Position numbers and translations under genes: made by a program. 64,000 nt of DNA from Erythrocercus mccallii (lineage: Eukaryota; Chordata; Aves; Passeriformes; Dicruridae), in assembly GCA_013397435.1 (NCBI GenBank), contig VZRG01000032.1, forward strand, positions 712,195 to 776,194, given 5' to 3'. Shown piece by piece: positions 26,422-41,078 of the stretch (its first letter is position 1; each line of letters begins with the position of its first letter). A model generated the notes under the pieces. The model was given only the letters and a program-made list of their open reading frames with translations. It ran no database searches and was not told the origin of the DNA.

Positions 26422-29237
26422 CCCCTCACTTGTGGCATTAGTACTGCAAGAACTCATCACTTCTCCCCAGAAACCGAACCAAATCAAACCAAACAAAAAA
26501 TGAATTAGTTTGCTTTTTTCATAATTTTGAGGGAAATATGCAAAATTGTTCAGTAATTCAAAAATAAATTCAAAAATGTGAAAAGGCACTAGACTAAAAA
26601 GAAAGAAGAGTCTTTTTTGAGAAGACCAGAGTGCAACTTCTGATTTACATTCACACCATACAAATGAGTATAATCCTTTTCATGCATCAGACACAATTTA
26701 TGCATTAAGATGACAATTTTGCCAGCATATTTTGTCAGACATCTACTCATGCCAATTCCAAATACACTCTGTTCTTTCTTCATCTGCTGTGTTTTCTCTC
26801 TAACTTTGAAGAGAAAGTCATTGCATCCTCCTCATCAGTGCTTTTCCTAACTAAACTTTCAATAGGTTGTCCAGAATATCCTACTCAAAATCCTTTAAGT
26901 CAGTTTCTCTGATAGTTAATTTAAGCTTTTCTTTCCAGTATTCTGAGACTATGAATTATTCCCTTTTTTTGTTTAAGCTTTCATGCCACAGAAAATTTAT
27001 AGACTTATTTGTGAACTTAGTGAGTCTTTCATTTTGGAGAATTTGAAAATATGGCTTTTGGCCTTCTTCTGTCATATTGTCCAAAAACTGCATCAGAGCT
27101 CAGCTGATATAAGACAAATTTAAGCTGATGTATTGCTAGCATTACTTCCAAGCCAGTTCTCTTTTTCCTGTCATTTTGACAACATGCCACAAGCTTTTTT
27201 TATACCACACCAGATCATGTATGCAAGAACCCCCCAATAAACGGCCACTTAGTGAAGTAAAAGGAATGGAAATTTATGACAATGTTTCATTCACCAAAAC
27301 TTACTTACCAGTGTAATTGCAAGAAAGCAAAACAAAAATGTATTTTGGGAACAAGGATTTAAATCAAATGCCAGAAATCATGCTATTAATTGTCACGTAG
27401 ACAGAACTGAATCCTTGGTCACTGGAGGATTAACCAGCTTTTTACTTCAGCATTCTTCTGCTACGTGAAAAATACTGGCCAACGGTATAATTTGCCTAGT
27501 TTTACACAAATAAAGCCAGAGCAAGCTACTGGGTTAGCTAAACTAATACCTTGTATCTCAGTTTCTTACACTTGATCCAGTTCCATGTCTCTTCAGCCTA
27601 GAAATTTCTGGTTAACTGAAGGGCAGATTTGAAAAATAAGATATCCAAATATAAGATATCTGAAAGCAGCAACTGGCAGAAAGTCCTAATTGCCCATAGA
27701 AAGCTGTTGCTTATTCTACTCCTAAGGTACCTGCCTGAAGTTTCCAACTTCTGGTTATATCTTCCTGTGCTAGAATAAAAGACTCTTTAGCCCCTGAGTA
27801 ATTTCTGCCTCTCATAGTACTTGTTTGTAGTAATCTAACCAGCTTTTCAGTATTTCACCCAGAAGTGAAATGGATAGAACACTTTAACACTTCTATTAAT
27901 GGCATTTGAGAACTTGAGAAGTTTAAGCAATATTTTTATGAGACTTTTAATCTTCCTTCTCTTAATTTTTTTGGCATCTTTTTAAGAAATATATCCTCTA
28001 AAAATCTGTGTAATATATCAGCAATTACCTAATTTTCAGATGCAAGTAAAATGGTCACCCCACATCTAAGCTATGTTTCACTGTTTCACTGTAACCAAGT
28101 ATCATATCAATTTATTTTCCTTGCTGAGATGTTCCCTCTGACTACTGGAGTTGTTCATCCACTGCATTACTGAGATTCCTTCCAGAGCTGCTGCTTTTAC
28201 ACCATGGTCCCCAAACTCTACCTTGCACTCTTTTTTGTCTGTATTATATCTTTGTATTTTTCCAATGTCTTACCTTGCTAATTGATCCAGGCATTTCATT
28301 ATTTTTACTCTGGTAGTGCCATCTGGAGAACTGCTAAACAGTAAATTTATGTTTCCTTCTCAGTCTTGGATGGAACTTTTGAATGCTGTAAAGACACGCT
28401 GTCAGTCTCAGCTGCTCCTTTAGTGATGGCTGCTTTTTGTGATCAGTCAGTCTAGTTAACTATTATTAATATTGCAGACATACTACATGTCACTAAACCA
28501 AACATCTTAAAAAATTTCAGTCCTATTATATCTATACAAGTATCAGCCAAAGCTGCAATCTTGCCCCAAGAATGGAATCAAACCTGACATTTGTTTTCAT
28601 ACAATCGTGCTACCCAGTGTCAATAGCTCTGTAACACAAAGCTGGAATGGCCTATGACTATCTACATATTTTTATTTCTTCCTCTAGATACTGGCAATTG
28701 AACATCTGGAATTTTCCATGTTTCCACAACACTTTTTGACTGCTATTCAAGAACACATTAAATATTGCTCTCATTCTGACAGAGTTCTTTACAGATAAAA
28801 ATTCACAGTGCAGTTTTCAGTGCAAATTAACTGAACCGTAACGAAAATGTTCATCCCAAGCTAAACGTTTACCGTTTTTGTGTTCAACAGTAGACAGGAG
28901 GAATTGCCTCCTCGTCCTTGAGCATACTAGCACATCAACCCACTTTTTCTTCAGCTGAGGGAAATAAATTACTGGAATTAGTACTCTCTTATGCTTTGTC
29001 ACTGACAATGGTTCTACCTCTAAGGGTTCATGTAAAAACAATGCAAGGAAAACTGAGATAAAATACAAATTAAAACCAGTAATTTCTACCTTCAAAAATT
29101 CTTGATTCTATTGTGCTATGTTGTATAGTTATGTTGTAAGTTACACTGGTTAAATGTTCACGTTGGCAGTGCTTTTCATTTTTAGTCTTTTTTTATAGTT
29201 CAATATTTCAATAATATCTTCTTGTTTTGTCTTTTAG

Positions 29238-29337
29238 ATTCCTGTTGCTGTGACGCAGATAAGTTCAACGAACCACCCAGTGAAAGTGGGACTTTCAGAT
29301 GCATTTGTGGTCGTGCACAGGATCCAGCAAATTCCCA
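29238..29337 (+). CDS. PLXDC2: PLXDC2 coding exon 3 of 8 in window (ectodomain)
   Basis: This 100-bp exon follows a strong acceptor (TTTTGTCTTTTAG) and precedes GTATGT. It starts in phase 0, has 33 codons and ends with the first base of a split Asn codon. The product begins IPVAVTQISSTNHPVKVGLS and continues DAFVVVHRIQQIP, a near-exact match to PLXDC2 (about human 262-294). It lies upstream of the PSI module in the ectodomain. Since the borders differ in phase, skipping would disrupt the frame. An antisense open frame over the exon is a shadow. Confidence 0.97.
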
Positions 29338-32300
29338 GTATGTAGAATGTAGTGGTGCTAATGGTTTGGAGGCTGAGAAATTAGTATAAGCTGATTTCAT
29401 CAAGGATGATTAGCTGCACAACAAATCACTTAGCTAATTTCAGCTTGTTAATTCAAGTGTAATTTTATTTGCTTGATAATTCCCAATGTCTTTTCCTGTC
29501 ACTGTTTCTTTTGAGCTGATAAAGTAAGTAAATAGTCAAAAAAAAAAGTCAAATAATGTCAAATTAAACTCTCAGCTGGCTCAATTTGGTTTTCCATAAG
29601 ATATTTTATCTGGAACATGCTTTCATATTCATAGTAAAGAAGAAGCAATCCCCATCCAAAAATATCCAGGCTGAAAGCTCTTGATACTTTATTCAGTACT
29701 TCAAATTTGTGTACACATTTTAGTGATAGGAAAGAAGAGGAGATGTAGTTATTAAATAACATCTTGAGCTCACATTGTCATGGCAGCAGTATTGCAGGTG
29801 GCATTTAGTTTTGTCTGGCTTTAGTTATACTTTGTATTTCTTCACTAAAAACAATAGTAGGAAATCAAGTGTGACTTTTTCGATGCTTTAATGTACTGTG
29901 TACAGAACCCTTTGAGGCTGTTTAGCCATTAGAGAATATGCTCAGCTTTCAAGTCTGATGGGTTTGCTTACATATCTGGAGAAAATTTACTAAGGTCAGT
30001 TTTCGATGAAGCCCTAACAGCAGGGTGTAGATGGAAGAAGCTGTTTTTGACCCAGGCTCCTAGGACTGAATCCAGTCATATTCTCCTAAAGGGAACTCTG
30101 GCAGACCTGTGGTGCTCACAAGGACTAACCTGATCCAGCCCAGCTTTAAGACAGACAGCAGATGGGGCTGGCACTGAAAAAGCTAGTGCTATTGGACTCT
30201 CAGCTCATCCTATCTCCTCATCACATAGAAAACAGTCTTTAACATGAGGGAGCATCAGTCCTATGTCTTACATATCCTGTCATGGGGAATATTCAAGTAC
30301 TATTTGTTACTTGTGAGCTCAGAGTAGCGTGAAGATGTTAGCAGGCCAAGATTTCACTTAAGAGACAAGAAATTCATTTCTGAAGTATGATAGGTAGTTG
30401 TGATGTGCCTGTTTTTTATTGGTTTTGAGTGTTTAAGGAAAAAATTAAACTAGGCAAAAAATTTCAGTAATGTGAGTGATATTTGAAAGTAAATCATCTG
30501 AATGTTTCTGAATCTTCAGCTTGTGGGAGCTCAAAGTATGGATTCAGGTGGAAATAGGGTTGATTGATTTATGCAAATGGTTTATGAGAATATTGTCAGA
30601 GAAATTCTAAGAGATGCAACAGGATGATATCTTTTGACATCAGGCCTCCATAATCAAACAACACTAAAGGACTTGCATTAGGTTTCCATATTTTGTATGG
30701 AAAATATGCAGTAGATGTGAGTCTATATTCAAGTCTGAATGTTTCTTCTTTGTAGAAATATTTCGGACAACCACCTTGTTTTACTACCACTAAATAATAT
30801 TTGTTTTGATTAATGCAGGGTTACTAGTCTTTTGGTCTTAGAATATCTATAATTATTTTTTTCATATGACACTTTCTGGTAACAAAAGTGAAACTATAAT
30901 GTGGGTAAGGAGTATAAAATCTGCCACTGCTACAGCAGTTTAGAGAACATTATTAATGCATTGCTGTTTACAATGCATTGCTTTTGCCCCTAACTACCAG
31001 TTCTGTGGATGGTGGTAATTCATGATTATTTTTGCTAGATTGCAGCTTACACTAGAACTAATAATAATCAAGGGAACCATCATTTCACAGTAGATTTTCC
31101 TGAAGCTGAATTGTGTGTTCAATGAAATAGGTTTATATTGATGTGTACAGGCAATAGAACAGCACCTTGACAGGACTGGTAAATAACGTCGGTCCATAAA
31201 AGGCAGTATCAGCTCTTAAAATATGCATGTTCTTGATTTTTTTGTTTTTCAGCAGTATTAAATCAGCTATGGCTCTAGTCAATTACTGAAATAAGTGATA
31301 TGATAGAATTGTTATTCTGCTTTCTTTGTTGGCTTCTTAAGACAATGGAAGAATATAAGTTGTTGTTTGTCCCAAAAGAAGACAAAGTGTAACTACTAGT
31401 TCCAGGTTACCACTTTATCAAAGATTTTTTTCATCAAAAGAGCCCAGTCTCCCTTTATGTTCATGGCTAGCTATTAAAAAAGAAAAAGCCAAAAACATCC
31501 CCCTCAAATAATACAAAAAGCACACTCCAATCTCTACTGCTTCATGTTTGAGCTCTGTCAGTTCTTTTTGTAGGTATTGTGCATTTGAAAAGGAAAGAGA
31601 CACTAAGAGCAACACAAACCTGTTTGAACAAATATATCCACTCAATTTTTAAAAATACTGACAGTCTTTGGTGCCTTTTGTATGCTCAGTATTCTAAAAA
31701 TTTCAATATACCAGACGTAGTTTATTAAAGTAATTTCAGAAGGTTTAGAGCTAACTATTTATCAGATTTTTTTCAGATGTACTGTCCAAAAGATTGGTAA
31801 TAACTTTTTTAATACTTCTGAAAGGTGAGTTCAAAAGCCAGGCAAACCAATTTCATTCTGAGGAGAGCAAAACATGCTTTTTGATCAGCCATTTCATTTC
31901 AAAAGTGCATTTTAATGAGTGATGAAAAGTATCCTCTTGAAGAGCCAAGAGCTAAAAGGAATGATTTTCTGAACTTTTTTTAAATGGAGGAACCTGAGAA
32001 TATCGTATCTATTTTTATTAATATACTTCTTCATATAAAGGCTTTGCAGTAATACCCTTTTTGTCTGCCCCTGAAAGCATATAGGTACATAAACTTGTTC
32101 ACCTTATCTTTTAAGAGTTAGAGCATGGAGATGGGATATTTTTGGCAGGTGACTTTCTGCCTGTTTTGTGTTTGATATATTTCCTTCATCTGCTACTACT
32201 TCTTGTATATAGACCATGCCTTTATTTTCCACTTATAATTATATCATTGCAGATTAGCCACTATTTTATATTTTATATCTAGACATAGATATGCCTGTGT

Positions 32301-35300
32301 ATACTCTAGTGGTGTTTTGGAATGAATGGTAATGTTTTAAGGGAAGTAAATTTCTAATCGACACCAAGGTTAACTTGATATTTCTGAGATTTATATGACA
32401 GCAAAATGGCAAACTAAGTCCTTTGATTAATTTCAGAGGAAAAGTTTCAGCTCTTTCCAAGTAATTCAAATGATGTTCCAGGCTTTGGAACTCTGCTTCT
32501 GATGTGTAAGTTAGAGTGACCATCCTGACTTCTTCTTCAGACAGGTTGAACATTTGCGCACTGTTTTTTCTTTTGTAAAAAACACAGTGAGAAAGTTTCA
32601 TGGATGTCTTCCAGCTAGAAACACGATTGGTGATGCCAAACCTGGGAGCTTTACATATTCCTCCAGCAAGTCTTTTTTAAACACCTTCGTTGCTTCAGGA
32701 CCTTTGTTCCTTGCCCAATTTCTCTAACCAGTTCTTTTTCATTTTTTGTTTATTTCTCTGCCATCCTTGTTACTTTGTCTTTGGTCCTTCTCTCACCTGC
32801 CTTTGCTATCCCTTCTGCAGACTCCCAAGATCTCTTTAACCTCACAACCATCTTTCCATTTTTCCTCTCCTTCAGGGTTGCTGTGTTTCCCTCCTTTGTT
32901 TCAGTGCTCTTCCCTGTTGTCTTTCAATTAGCTTTTGTTGTGCAAGAAGAAATGAAAAATCATTTCCTGCAACCCACTTTTGTATTTTAGCAATAAAAAC
33001 CCCACAAGAGAGCCTTCCCATATTGTGTTTGTTTTCCAGAAAACCATGAAATGCACTGGCAAAATGAGATAGTGCCAGATTCAGAGGATCTAGACAGTGA
33101 ATTACCAGTCTTGCATTGAGAGATCATAGGTAACAAGTTTGTCTCCACAATGAAACATACTTCTCTGTGATTTTGGCCTCTACTGTGTTAGATGCAGCTC
33201 TTTTAGGAAATTTGTGCCTTGACAACTCTAACAGTTAATCACACTGAAATTATTCAACAACTCTGTGTACAGAAATGAAATTGTAGCTGAGCTACAATGT
33301 GTTAGTAATATTCCAGTACCAGTGCAATTAGTGTCACTCAATATGTAGTGCAACTCAAGCATATAATTAAGTGACAACTCTGCATGTTGTAAATGTTTGC
33401 TCAAGATGTCTCACCACTTTGTTTACAGCAGTGAAGCCCCTCAAAGAACCTTAGGATTACCTTCCTGAATGGTAAAAGACCACTGGCCATTTATACTGTG
33501 ATATCTATTATATAAAGGTGCAGCATCACTTGGGAAATCACAGTCTGATTTCCTGCTGCCTTGCTGGCAGTGTTGTCATTTACCTCTGTGTAAAATGGGC
33601 CCCAAAGTTATCACTCTAAAATCATAGTATTTATTTTTCTTTACACTAGTGTAACTAATCCCATAGAGCAAGCTGCTCCAGCCCTCCGTGTTTGTCTGCT
33701 GGTCCAAAAGGGTTTACCCAGGCAGCTGGGTCCCTTGCACTAGATGTCTGATTCAGGAGCACACTGTTGATCTTTGGTAACATGACAATACTCCCAGGAC
33801 TGGTACAAGTTGATTAAAGTTTAAAATATTCTCATAACCAGCCACAGACAGATCTCAGAGTGAGGCATTTTGGTACATGGTGGGGTTAGAGAATAAAGCA
33901 AGTTTTTCACACCTAGATCCTGTACTAGGAGCTCCTTAGCTGGCAGCAGGTATTGGAGCAAATCTGGAAGGATGTGGAGAGTTTCAAAGTAAATCACGTG
34001 TAGTAGACACAGAGCATTGGGGCAGAACAGCTCTTAGTACATTGTTCATAAAAATGTTTTCAGATCCTACTTCGCTGGTTTGCTTGTTCACAAATTATAC
34101 ATCTTTGAGGAGCATCTAAACATCTAAAAAATATGGTTTTAGTAATTTTTAAGAGAATGATAAAATTAATACAGTTAGGGAATCTGAATTTTTATCTAGA
34201 TTTAGATGTGTGTTATATTCAATGGAGCAATTGTGGAGGTTGTTTGGATTATGGGCATTGGTGTTTGGTCCCAGTGTCAGTGCCTCAAGAATTAATTAGT
34301 TAACATTGATAAGTTTAGCAATATAAAGCTGTTAAAGAACAGATGCTTTGACATTCTGATTCCTTTACCTTTTGTGGTGACACCAATCAGACATACCAGT
34401 TTGACTGGTTTTATTCAGCCACTGATGTTAAACAAGCAAAGTCAGTGTCTGTATAACACAGCAGCTGTGTTCCTCCCTTCTCTATGCCTTATATTTTCCA
34501 CAAATTGTTTGCAGCTTGTTGGATATGTTTCATAAATTGTTTACTCCAAATTGACTTCTGCATAATCAAATGAATCCTCTTACCATTTGTGTTTTCTCTA
34601 TCAGCAAGACTTAAAAGTATGGCTGTATGAATACATATGGCCTTATTTAGCAGTTATTTCTTGGTATATGGCCAATCCAAATTCCCTAGAAATCTTTCAC
34701 TGAAAAAGGTCTTCATTTGTGTGAACATATAATTTAAAAACTCGGAATAACTTCTCCAGTATTTTCACATTTCACTGTGTTGCAGGTTTTAGCTGCAGTG
34801 AGGAAAAGTGTATGAGGAAAAGTGATTATGTAATGGAAAAGATACAGAGCAATTATGCATCTATCAGACACATATTTAGAATGGTTTGTTATGAACTACT
34901 GACCCTTCAGACATGTTAAGAAATCATTTGTGCTCTCCTGGCGCTGCTCCCTCTCTCCCATTGAGTACCTTTAGTCAACAATTGCAGCTCTGTTTCATAG
35001 AGTACTTACATCCCATTATTGAGTTTAATACTACTGTGATAAAACTACACAGAATTATTTTGTCACAGCAGAGCCGTACAAATCTATAATTCACCAATTC
35101 ATTGCTTAATCCCTTGAAAGGATTCTTTCAAATGACCTTCTGACCCCCACGTAATCTCTCCCAATCAATGAGGAACATGTTCTTACCTCAGGTAGCCTGT
35201 GTTTTCTTCAGATTTTTCTGCTGGGACTGTACCTTTGGCCTGTGTTCAAAGATAGCACAAGTACATGCCATGAAAACAAATGAAAAAACAATCAGAACCA

Positions 35301-38064
35301 TACTGTAAATTAAAGCAAGCATAAAAAAAATTGTCCGTTATTAAAAAATATATTAAAAGTTACACCATTCAGTTAAAAACTGGATTTGAGAAACCCAGAC
35401 GTAGAAATGTAAAATATTTTCCAACTAAGAGAAGAATATACACGTTTTCTGAAATTCAGAAATGGGAATGGTACTTCAAAAGCATACAAAAGTCCTTTTC
35501 CATTCCTCCCTTCCCTGCTAGACCTGATGTGATATTTCTTTATAGCAAAATACCTGCATGGTGCTTAAATATTTATCTGTTACTACATCAAATTATTTCA
35601 CTATTTCTTGTTGCATTAAGGTCTGTACTGAGGTATACATGGGCTCATAAGCTCTGTGATTCTGCACTAGTACTTTTTTGTTGAAGAGCTAAATAGACAG
35701 CATAAGACAAAGAACAAATTCCACCTGAGTGAAATGCAACATCTGTCCTGGGTTGAAGCAGGAGTATATGAAGAGTTTAGGGGGAAACATGAGGGAAGGG
35801 TATTCATTTTCCTGTTTATCCTGTTGAGTTTTTTAACCAATTTTGTTAAAGGAAACAGGCTCACAATTCAAAATAGGGAGAGAAAAGTGCATTTTAAAGA
35901 TCTAAGCATAGCATATTTAAGTCATACTTTCAAAAGAATCTAGGCCTGCATGTTTTTCTAGCCTGGTCAGGGAGATAAATTTGAAATTTGCTCATGTTTC
36001 CAACCACCTGTCTGCAAGTGTATACAAAGATGTTAGAAGGTGACTATGCAAACACCTCTCTGTGCTTAAGATAAATGCCTCATATGCAAACTCACCACCT
36101 GAGGTTGGCACAGTCATCTTTCTGAAGAAAAAGATCAAATTTGAGTCTGTCAAGCAGTGGGATTTAATGGAATTAACAGTCATGCTGAAATATGAATGAT
36201 TAGAATTTTTTTTAATATAACACACTTAATTCTCTTAAAAGTAGTGTTTTCCAGAAATTTCATGCACTGGGTGATGTAAAAGTGCCTATGCTCTGAATCT
36301 CTGATTCTTACTGAGTCTTTTGAAAGCCAGAAGCTCCTTATTTCTTGTAAGCCCTGTAAGGAGCCTGTTAGGAAAGGTTCAGCATTAACAGGATTATAGC
36401 ATACTAGTCTGTACCAGCACTGATGAGGTGCAGTTCAAATAAAGTGTGAACACCCAGCATTTCACTTTTTTTTTTTTTTGGACAGAATGTTAAATATTTC
36501 TGTGGAAACAAATTACAGCCTTCAGCATTGGCAGGAGCTCATCTCAAAGACATTTTACAATCACTCTGATTGGGCTTTTAGGAGACTGACCATCCTGTGA
36601 GCATAAACCCCTTGCAGCTGGCAAGAGATTTTCCCTACCCCACCACACAATTAGCTTGGTCATGAAAACTCTTTCTGTCCAGTGGGTCTGAAGGACATAG
36701 CTAAAGCATTTTTGGGGGTAAAGTTTGGCACCTGCCGATATCCGTCTTTTAACCAGTCAGAATGACTTTGTAGGGAACACATAAAGCTAGTTCAATTATA
36801 GGTTCATTTCATACTGACAGAGAATTCTGCTATCAGGAGGGTGAAGTCATAGCAAAGCTTCAAATAAATTGCGAGAAGTGGTTGGCAATGGTGGTGATTT
36901 GGAGCTAAATAGAAATCTTGTTGTCTGAAAGCAAGACACTGCCTACTTGTCCCTGAGAGCTAATGAGGTAGGAGAGGGCAGAAAAGCTGCTTCCTCAAGC
37001 AAAAGGTTGTGCCCTAATCCATACGGGACGTCCAACAAAGACCTCCAAAGACTGAGTTTGTGACTGTCTACAAGTCCCTTTTCTTCTGTTACATGTAGAC
37101 TCTGACTGGTCACTGGCATGGGTAACCTGTTAGGCTTTGTAGGTAACCCTTAATTCTTCCCTGGAACGATCGCAGAGGGTCAGTGATTGTGTTTAGCTCT
37201 GATTTCAGTTAGTTTAGCATCAAAAAAAACCATACATATGAAACCAGCACACCAGGAAGCTGTCATTTTTGTGTCAGATTGGTGTTATAGGTTGTACTTT
37301 TGATTTTCAAATTTACAAACTCGCCAGTCTATATTGTAACTGTATGTATAAAATATGGGATTTTCAGAACACATTATAGGATATGCTTCCCAGAACATTT
37401 TTATTCTTCTTTAGAACATATTTATTCTTTTATTTTTTTCACACTTATCTTGTGCTTGCGTCTTACATTGCTTGTGAGTTCAAAGCCCTTAAGAACAGGA
37501 CATTGACTATATTGAATTTCTGCTTTGAGAAACTCAGGTACTGTCAGCCTGTGTAAAGATAATGCATAGCAGCTGTTTAGGAAGATTGTCTTCTTTAATA
37601 TAATGTTATAATATGAAAATATATTCTAGTACATTTAGATGTGAGATCAGTTTTGTTTGTACATCTGACAAAGTGAGCAAATAAAGCATTTCTCTCAAGT
37701 CTGTAAGCTTAGAAAAATCATAGGAAAGCAAGCATTTGAAATACATCCTAAAATGTCTGACAGAATACTCCCTAGAATTTCTGCCTAAATCAGTGACTAA
37801 GATGCTTGAGAGCACACTCAGCATTTTCATAATTCTTTGCCAGGAGAACTACCTTTTCTGTCAGCTCTGAGGATTTATCCACTGAAAAATTCTGTCTATC
37901 TTTATGTGTTATTTTGTGGTATTCAAAGTTAAAAATATATTCTTGAGAAAATTTGTTGCCATATGTGCACCTAAGGAACAGTGTGCATTCATTACATCCA
38001 CTATTTTTCACAATCTAAAGACTGCAAAATAAGAAAATATGATTTCTTTTTTTTTTCCTGTTAG
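29338..38064 (+). other. PLXDC2: Intron between exons 3 and 4
   Basis: This 8.7-kb interval is AT-rich with no recognised exon and no clear transposon. A C/T-rich stretch lies near 32740-32930. A poly(T) run precedes GGACAG near 36466-36480. A 117-codon open frame at 35331-35684 is the longest here but is rich in Lys, Ile and Phe, matches no family I know and has no splice or promoter context. Confidence 0.8.
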
Positions 38065-38160
38065 ATGTCCGCAGAAGAACAATTTATGAATACCACAGGG
38101 TGGAGCTACAGATGTCAAAGATTACCAATCTTTCAGCTGTCGAAATGATACCTCTTCCAA
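38065..38160 (+). CDS. PLXDC2: PLXDC2 coding exon 4 of 8 in window (ectodomain)
   Basis: This 96-bp exon follows a long pyrimidine tract and TTAG and precedes GTAAGT, both strong sites. It completes the split Asn codon with two bases, has 31 codons and ends with the first base of a Thr codon, so both borders are phase 1. The product begins VRRRTIYEYHRVELQMSKIT and continues NLSAVEMIPLP, matching PLXDC2 just before the PSI domain (about human 295-326). NLS is an N-glycosylation sequon. The exon is symmetric (1-1, length divisible by three), so it could be skipped without a frame change. Its loss would remove the basic RRR segment and the linker into the PSI module. Confidence 0.97.
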
Positions 38161-39071
38161 GTAAGTAAAACATTACATAAGCAGGAGCCAGATCTAGAAA
38201 GCATCTATCTCCCTCTCCCTCTCAGCAACACATACACAGTTTCAAACATTTTGTTTTATTTGTGGACTTGGAATCATAAACAGATTCATTTATCCTCTCC
38301 TAGATTCCCATATGGATGATGCATTATCCAGTTCATCCTCATGTATCTCAAGTTAGTTTATAGGTATATAGCTCCCAGTAGATTTTGAATGAAATTTGTG
38401 CCAAATCATTTTTTCAGAAGAATGATTATATTACCTTTAAATGTGTTTCTTTAAGAAAAAAAAAGTTTTCATGCTTGCCATGAAAACATCAATTCTGTGT
38501 TACTGTGCATCACATCACAAAGTCATGTCCCCTAACAAATGGCTCCAAATATTTTGCAGTTCATCTGGCTCTTTTTTCCAAGGTAAAACTACATTGCTTG
38601 GAAATCTCAGGGTTTAAAGTGCCAGCTGTACTACTATAAAAAGAGTAGAAATATCTATTTTTTTAATCCAGTTATAGTTCTTGCACATTTTTTTGTCTGT
38701 CTTATTATCTACTTAGGTCTGAATATTAGCAACACCAAAGAACAATGGAGCCAGGGAAGAAAGAGATTTAAAGAAATATTTCATTTTGAGCAAAAAGATG
38801 AAAATTTAGGAATGAAGCTGTATGGACAGATGTGGAAGTAGGAATACATTTACAAATGGAATACAAATGGAATAACACAGATGAAATGTACTTTTGTGTA
38901 TGCAGTTGTGCAAAGCATTGTAATAGGCTGGACTCAGTGTCTTATTTTAATGTGTGTGAACCTGTTGACTTCCTAAATGTATATTATCAGAAGATGTATC
39001 CTTTTGTGTGTGCTTTTTATGTGAAATGTATATGAAACTAATGTAATAATCCATGTTTATCTACATCCCAG
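38161..39071 (+). other. PLXDC2: Short intron between exons 4 and 5
   Basis: This 0.9-kb interval, the shortest intron in the window, has no repeat family I recognise. A two-copy tandem of ACAAATGGAAT lies at 38852-38873. The acceptor has a modest pyrimidine tract before CATCCCAG. Confidence 0.85.
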
Positions 39072-39153
39072 CTTGTCTCCAGTTTACCAACTGTGGTCCC
39101 TGTGTCACTGCCCAGATTGGTTTCAACTGCAGCTGGTGCAGTAAACTCCAAAG
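39072..39153 (+). CDS. PLXDC2: PLXDC2 coding exon 5 of 8 in window (PSI domain, first part)
   Basis: This 82-bp exon follows CATCCCAG and precedes a less typical donor, GTAGAG. It supplies two bases to the Thr codon, then 26 codons, and ends with two bases of an Arg codon (phase 2). The product is Thr-Cys followed by LQFTNCGPCVTAQIGFNCSW and CSKLQ. It supplies five cysteines spaced C-x5-C-x2-C-x8-C-x2-C, the start of a plexin-semaphorin-integrin (PSI) module; the human PSI domain is annotated at about residues 327-372. FNCSW contains an Asn-Cys-Ser sequon. PSI modules are small disulfide-knotted folds of cell-surface receptors. The rest of the domain lies 19.4 kb downstream. The open frame running on past the exon into the intron is in another frame and is not coding. 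Confidence 0.97.
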
Positions 39154-41078
39154 GTAGAGAAAATAATTTTCTTTTTTTCGTGTGTGGGTATGGAGCTGTG
39201 CTCAAAGGCTATCCAAAACCATTGCCTACGGGTCATTCAGCATTAAGAGTTGTTATATTTGGGTTTATACATATGCATTCACATGAACATAAATCTGAAG
39301 TGTGATCACCAGCAACACATCATTGTCACATTTCACTTCAACAATTAGACAAAAATAGTCAAAACAGTTCACTCGGAAGTTAAGCTTTTGTTCTTATTTC
39401 TTCAGTCATACTTTAAAATCCTTTTGAAGTAGAAAAATAAGAAGAAATGATAATAAAAATCCTATTTTCTCCCTACATCATTGGCTTCATCAAAAATAAT
39501 TTAACCCCATGGAGATGCAAGGTGTTGATGTAACTGTAAAAACTTCCTTGTTAACAGCAGGGAGACCAATACATGCAAACAGTCAGAGTACTTTCCTTTT
39601 TAACCTGTCATTACACCGAGGGGGTGTGTTGGGTCTTCTCAGCCTCTCAGAGACACATGGACAGGGACAGTCAAGTTAGGAGTGATTTAGACTGTGGAGC
39701 AGCTGAAGCACAGCCAGAAAAATGGAAACTCTGCAACTGCAGCTTTTAAAAAAATTTGTCACTCACTGACCTTCACTGACCTTCATGATGAATTTAATCC
39801 CAGTCCTCTGAAACAAAAGGCACTGTCATAATAGATATTTATTGTTGATGTGCTCTTCAGCTCTAGTGATTAGGTTTAGAAATACTTTGTATGAAATGGA
39901 CATATACTGAAACAAGAAAAGGTAATTAACTTTCTAAAATAGTGCAATATTTTGACATCATGTTGAAGAACTGGTAAATAGCTGAAGAACAATGCACAGA
40001 ATTAGGAAATTAGGGTCATTTTTTATGTTTTCTTAAGATGCAATTCCTGTAGTAAGTCACTTAAACGTATCTCAGTTCCCCATTTGTCTTGCAAAAACCT
40101 TTTTAGGGGAATTAGAGCTAAGACAAATCAAGTAATAGAAAACACACCAAATATATACAAGAGTAATAATACTTCTAGAAAACTGTTCCAAGCAAGCATG
40201 AAGAGTTCTTGGTTGCCTTAGCTGATTCCTTGCTTCCAGCACTGCTTCATTCTGCTTCCATCAATAGATGCTGTAGCACTGAGTTTCTGTTGCCTTTGGT
40301 CTGAGCGAGGCCTGTTGCTTTGTGGCCAGTACTCTCATTTTTGTTTGGATAAACTCAACTATGTTGTAAAATCCAGACCTCTTGTGAAGAACAGGCAAAT
40401 CTTCAGATCCTTTTTGTTTCTCTGTAGTTTCCGAACACCTGAGTTTCCTGAGTTCTGAGATTGCTGAAAAATCTGTTTTGCTCACTGAGGCACAAATCCA
40501 CTGTGGAGAATTAATTTTATCCTTCACCTTTAGCAGGAGCAGAACCAGGCATGTTGCTACATTGTGTTTCCTTCTGCTCGTTTAGGAGCATTTGCAGCTG
40601 TCCCCTCACAACTGGCAAGGTGTAATTTACTGCTGAAAAATACACAGTCTGAACACAGCTATTTCTATTCAATTAAAGTTTGAATGGAGAGAGCCTTGCT
40701 TTTTGTTTTGCGTGTGGAGATCAAAGATGAGCCTACTGCGAGGTAGCCCTGCACTGTTTTCCAAAACCAGCTGTCTCCACTCTGCAGCTTGTTTGTGCTT
40801 TTGACAAGATGCAGCAGGTAGAGTCATTTTATTGCTATTAATTAGGCCATTACTGACAGTAGTGAGACTGTCACTTTATGCAGGTTGTCTTTGGACATTG
40901 ACTACCAGCAAAAGCAGGAACAGGAGAGGATTCCTTAGAAAAGGATGGATACTGAAAGGGAAACTAAGAATATGCTTCTACATGGGAATTTTAGTAGTTT
41001 AAAAAAGGCATATATACAGTTTCTAATCTATGAAGATGAACAATATTCGTTCAGGTTTTAATAAATGGAGAATTGTGT

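Larger units (their letters stand above)
21273..29237 (+). other. PLXDC2: Intron between exons 2 and 3
   Basis: This 8.0-kb interval has no recognised exon. It contains a decayed CR1 3' end near 21940-22050, a T/G-rich patch near 22100-22180, an 18-bp perfect palindrome at 25210-25227, an A-run/C-run low-complexity patch at 25317-25365 and an (AAAAT)n run at 26394-26421. The remainder is AT-rich sequence in which I see no feature. Confidence 0.8.

Noticed and set aside
35331..35684. 117-codon open frame on the + strand
   Set aside because: It is rich in Lys, Ile, Phe and Tyr as AT-rich random sequence would be, and matches no family I know. No flanking gene signals are seen.
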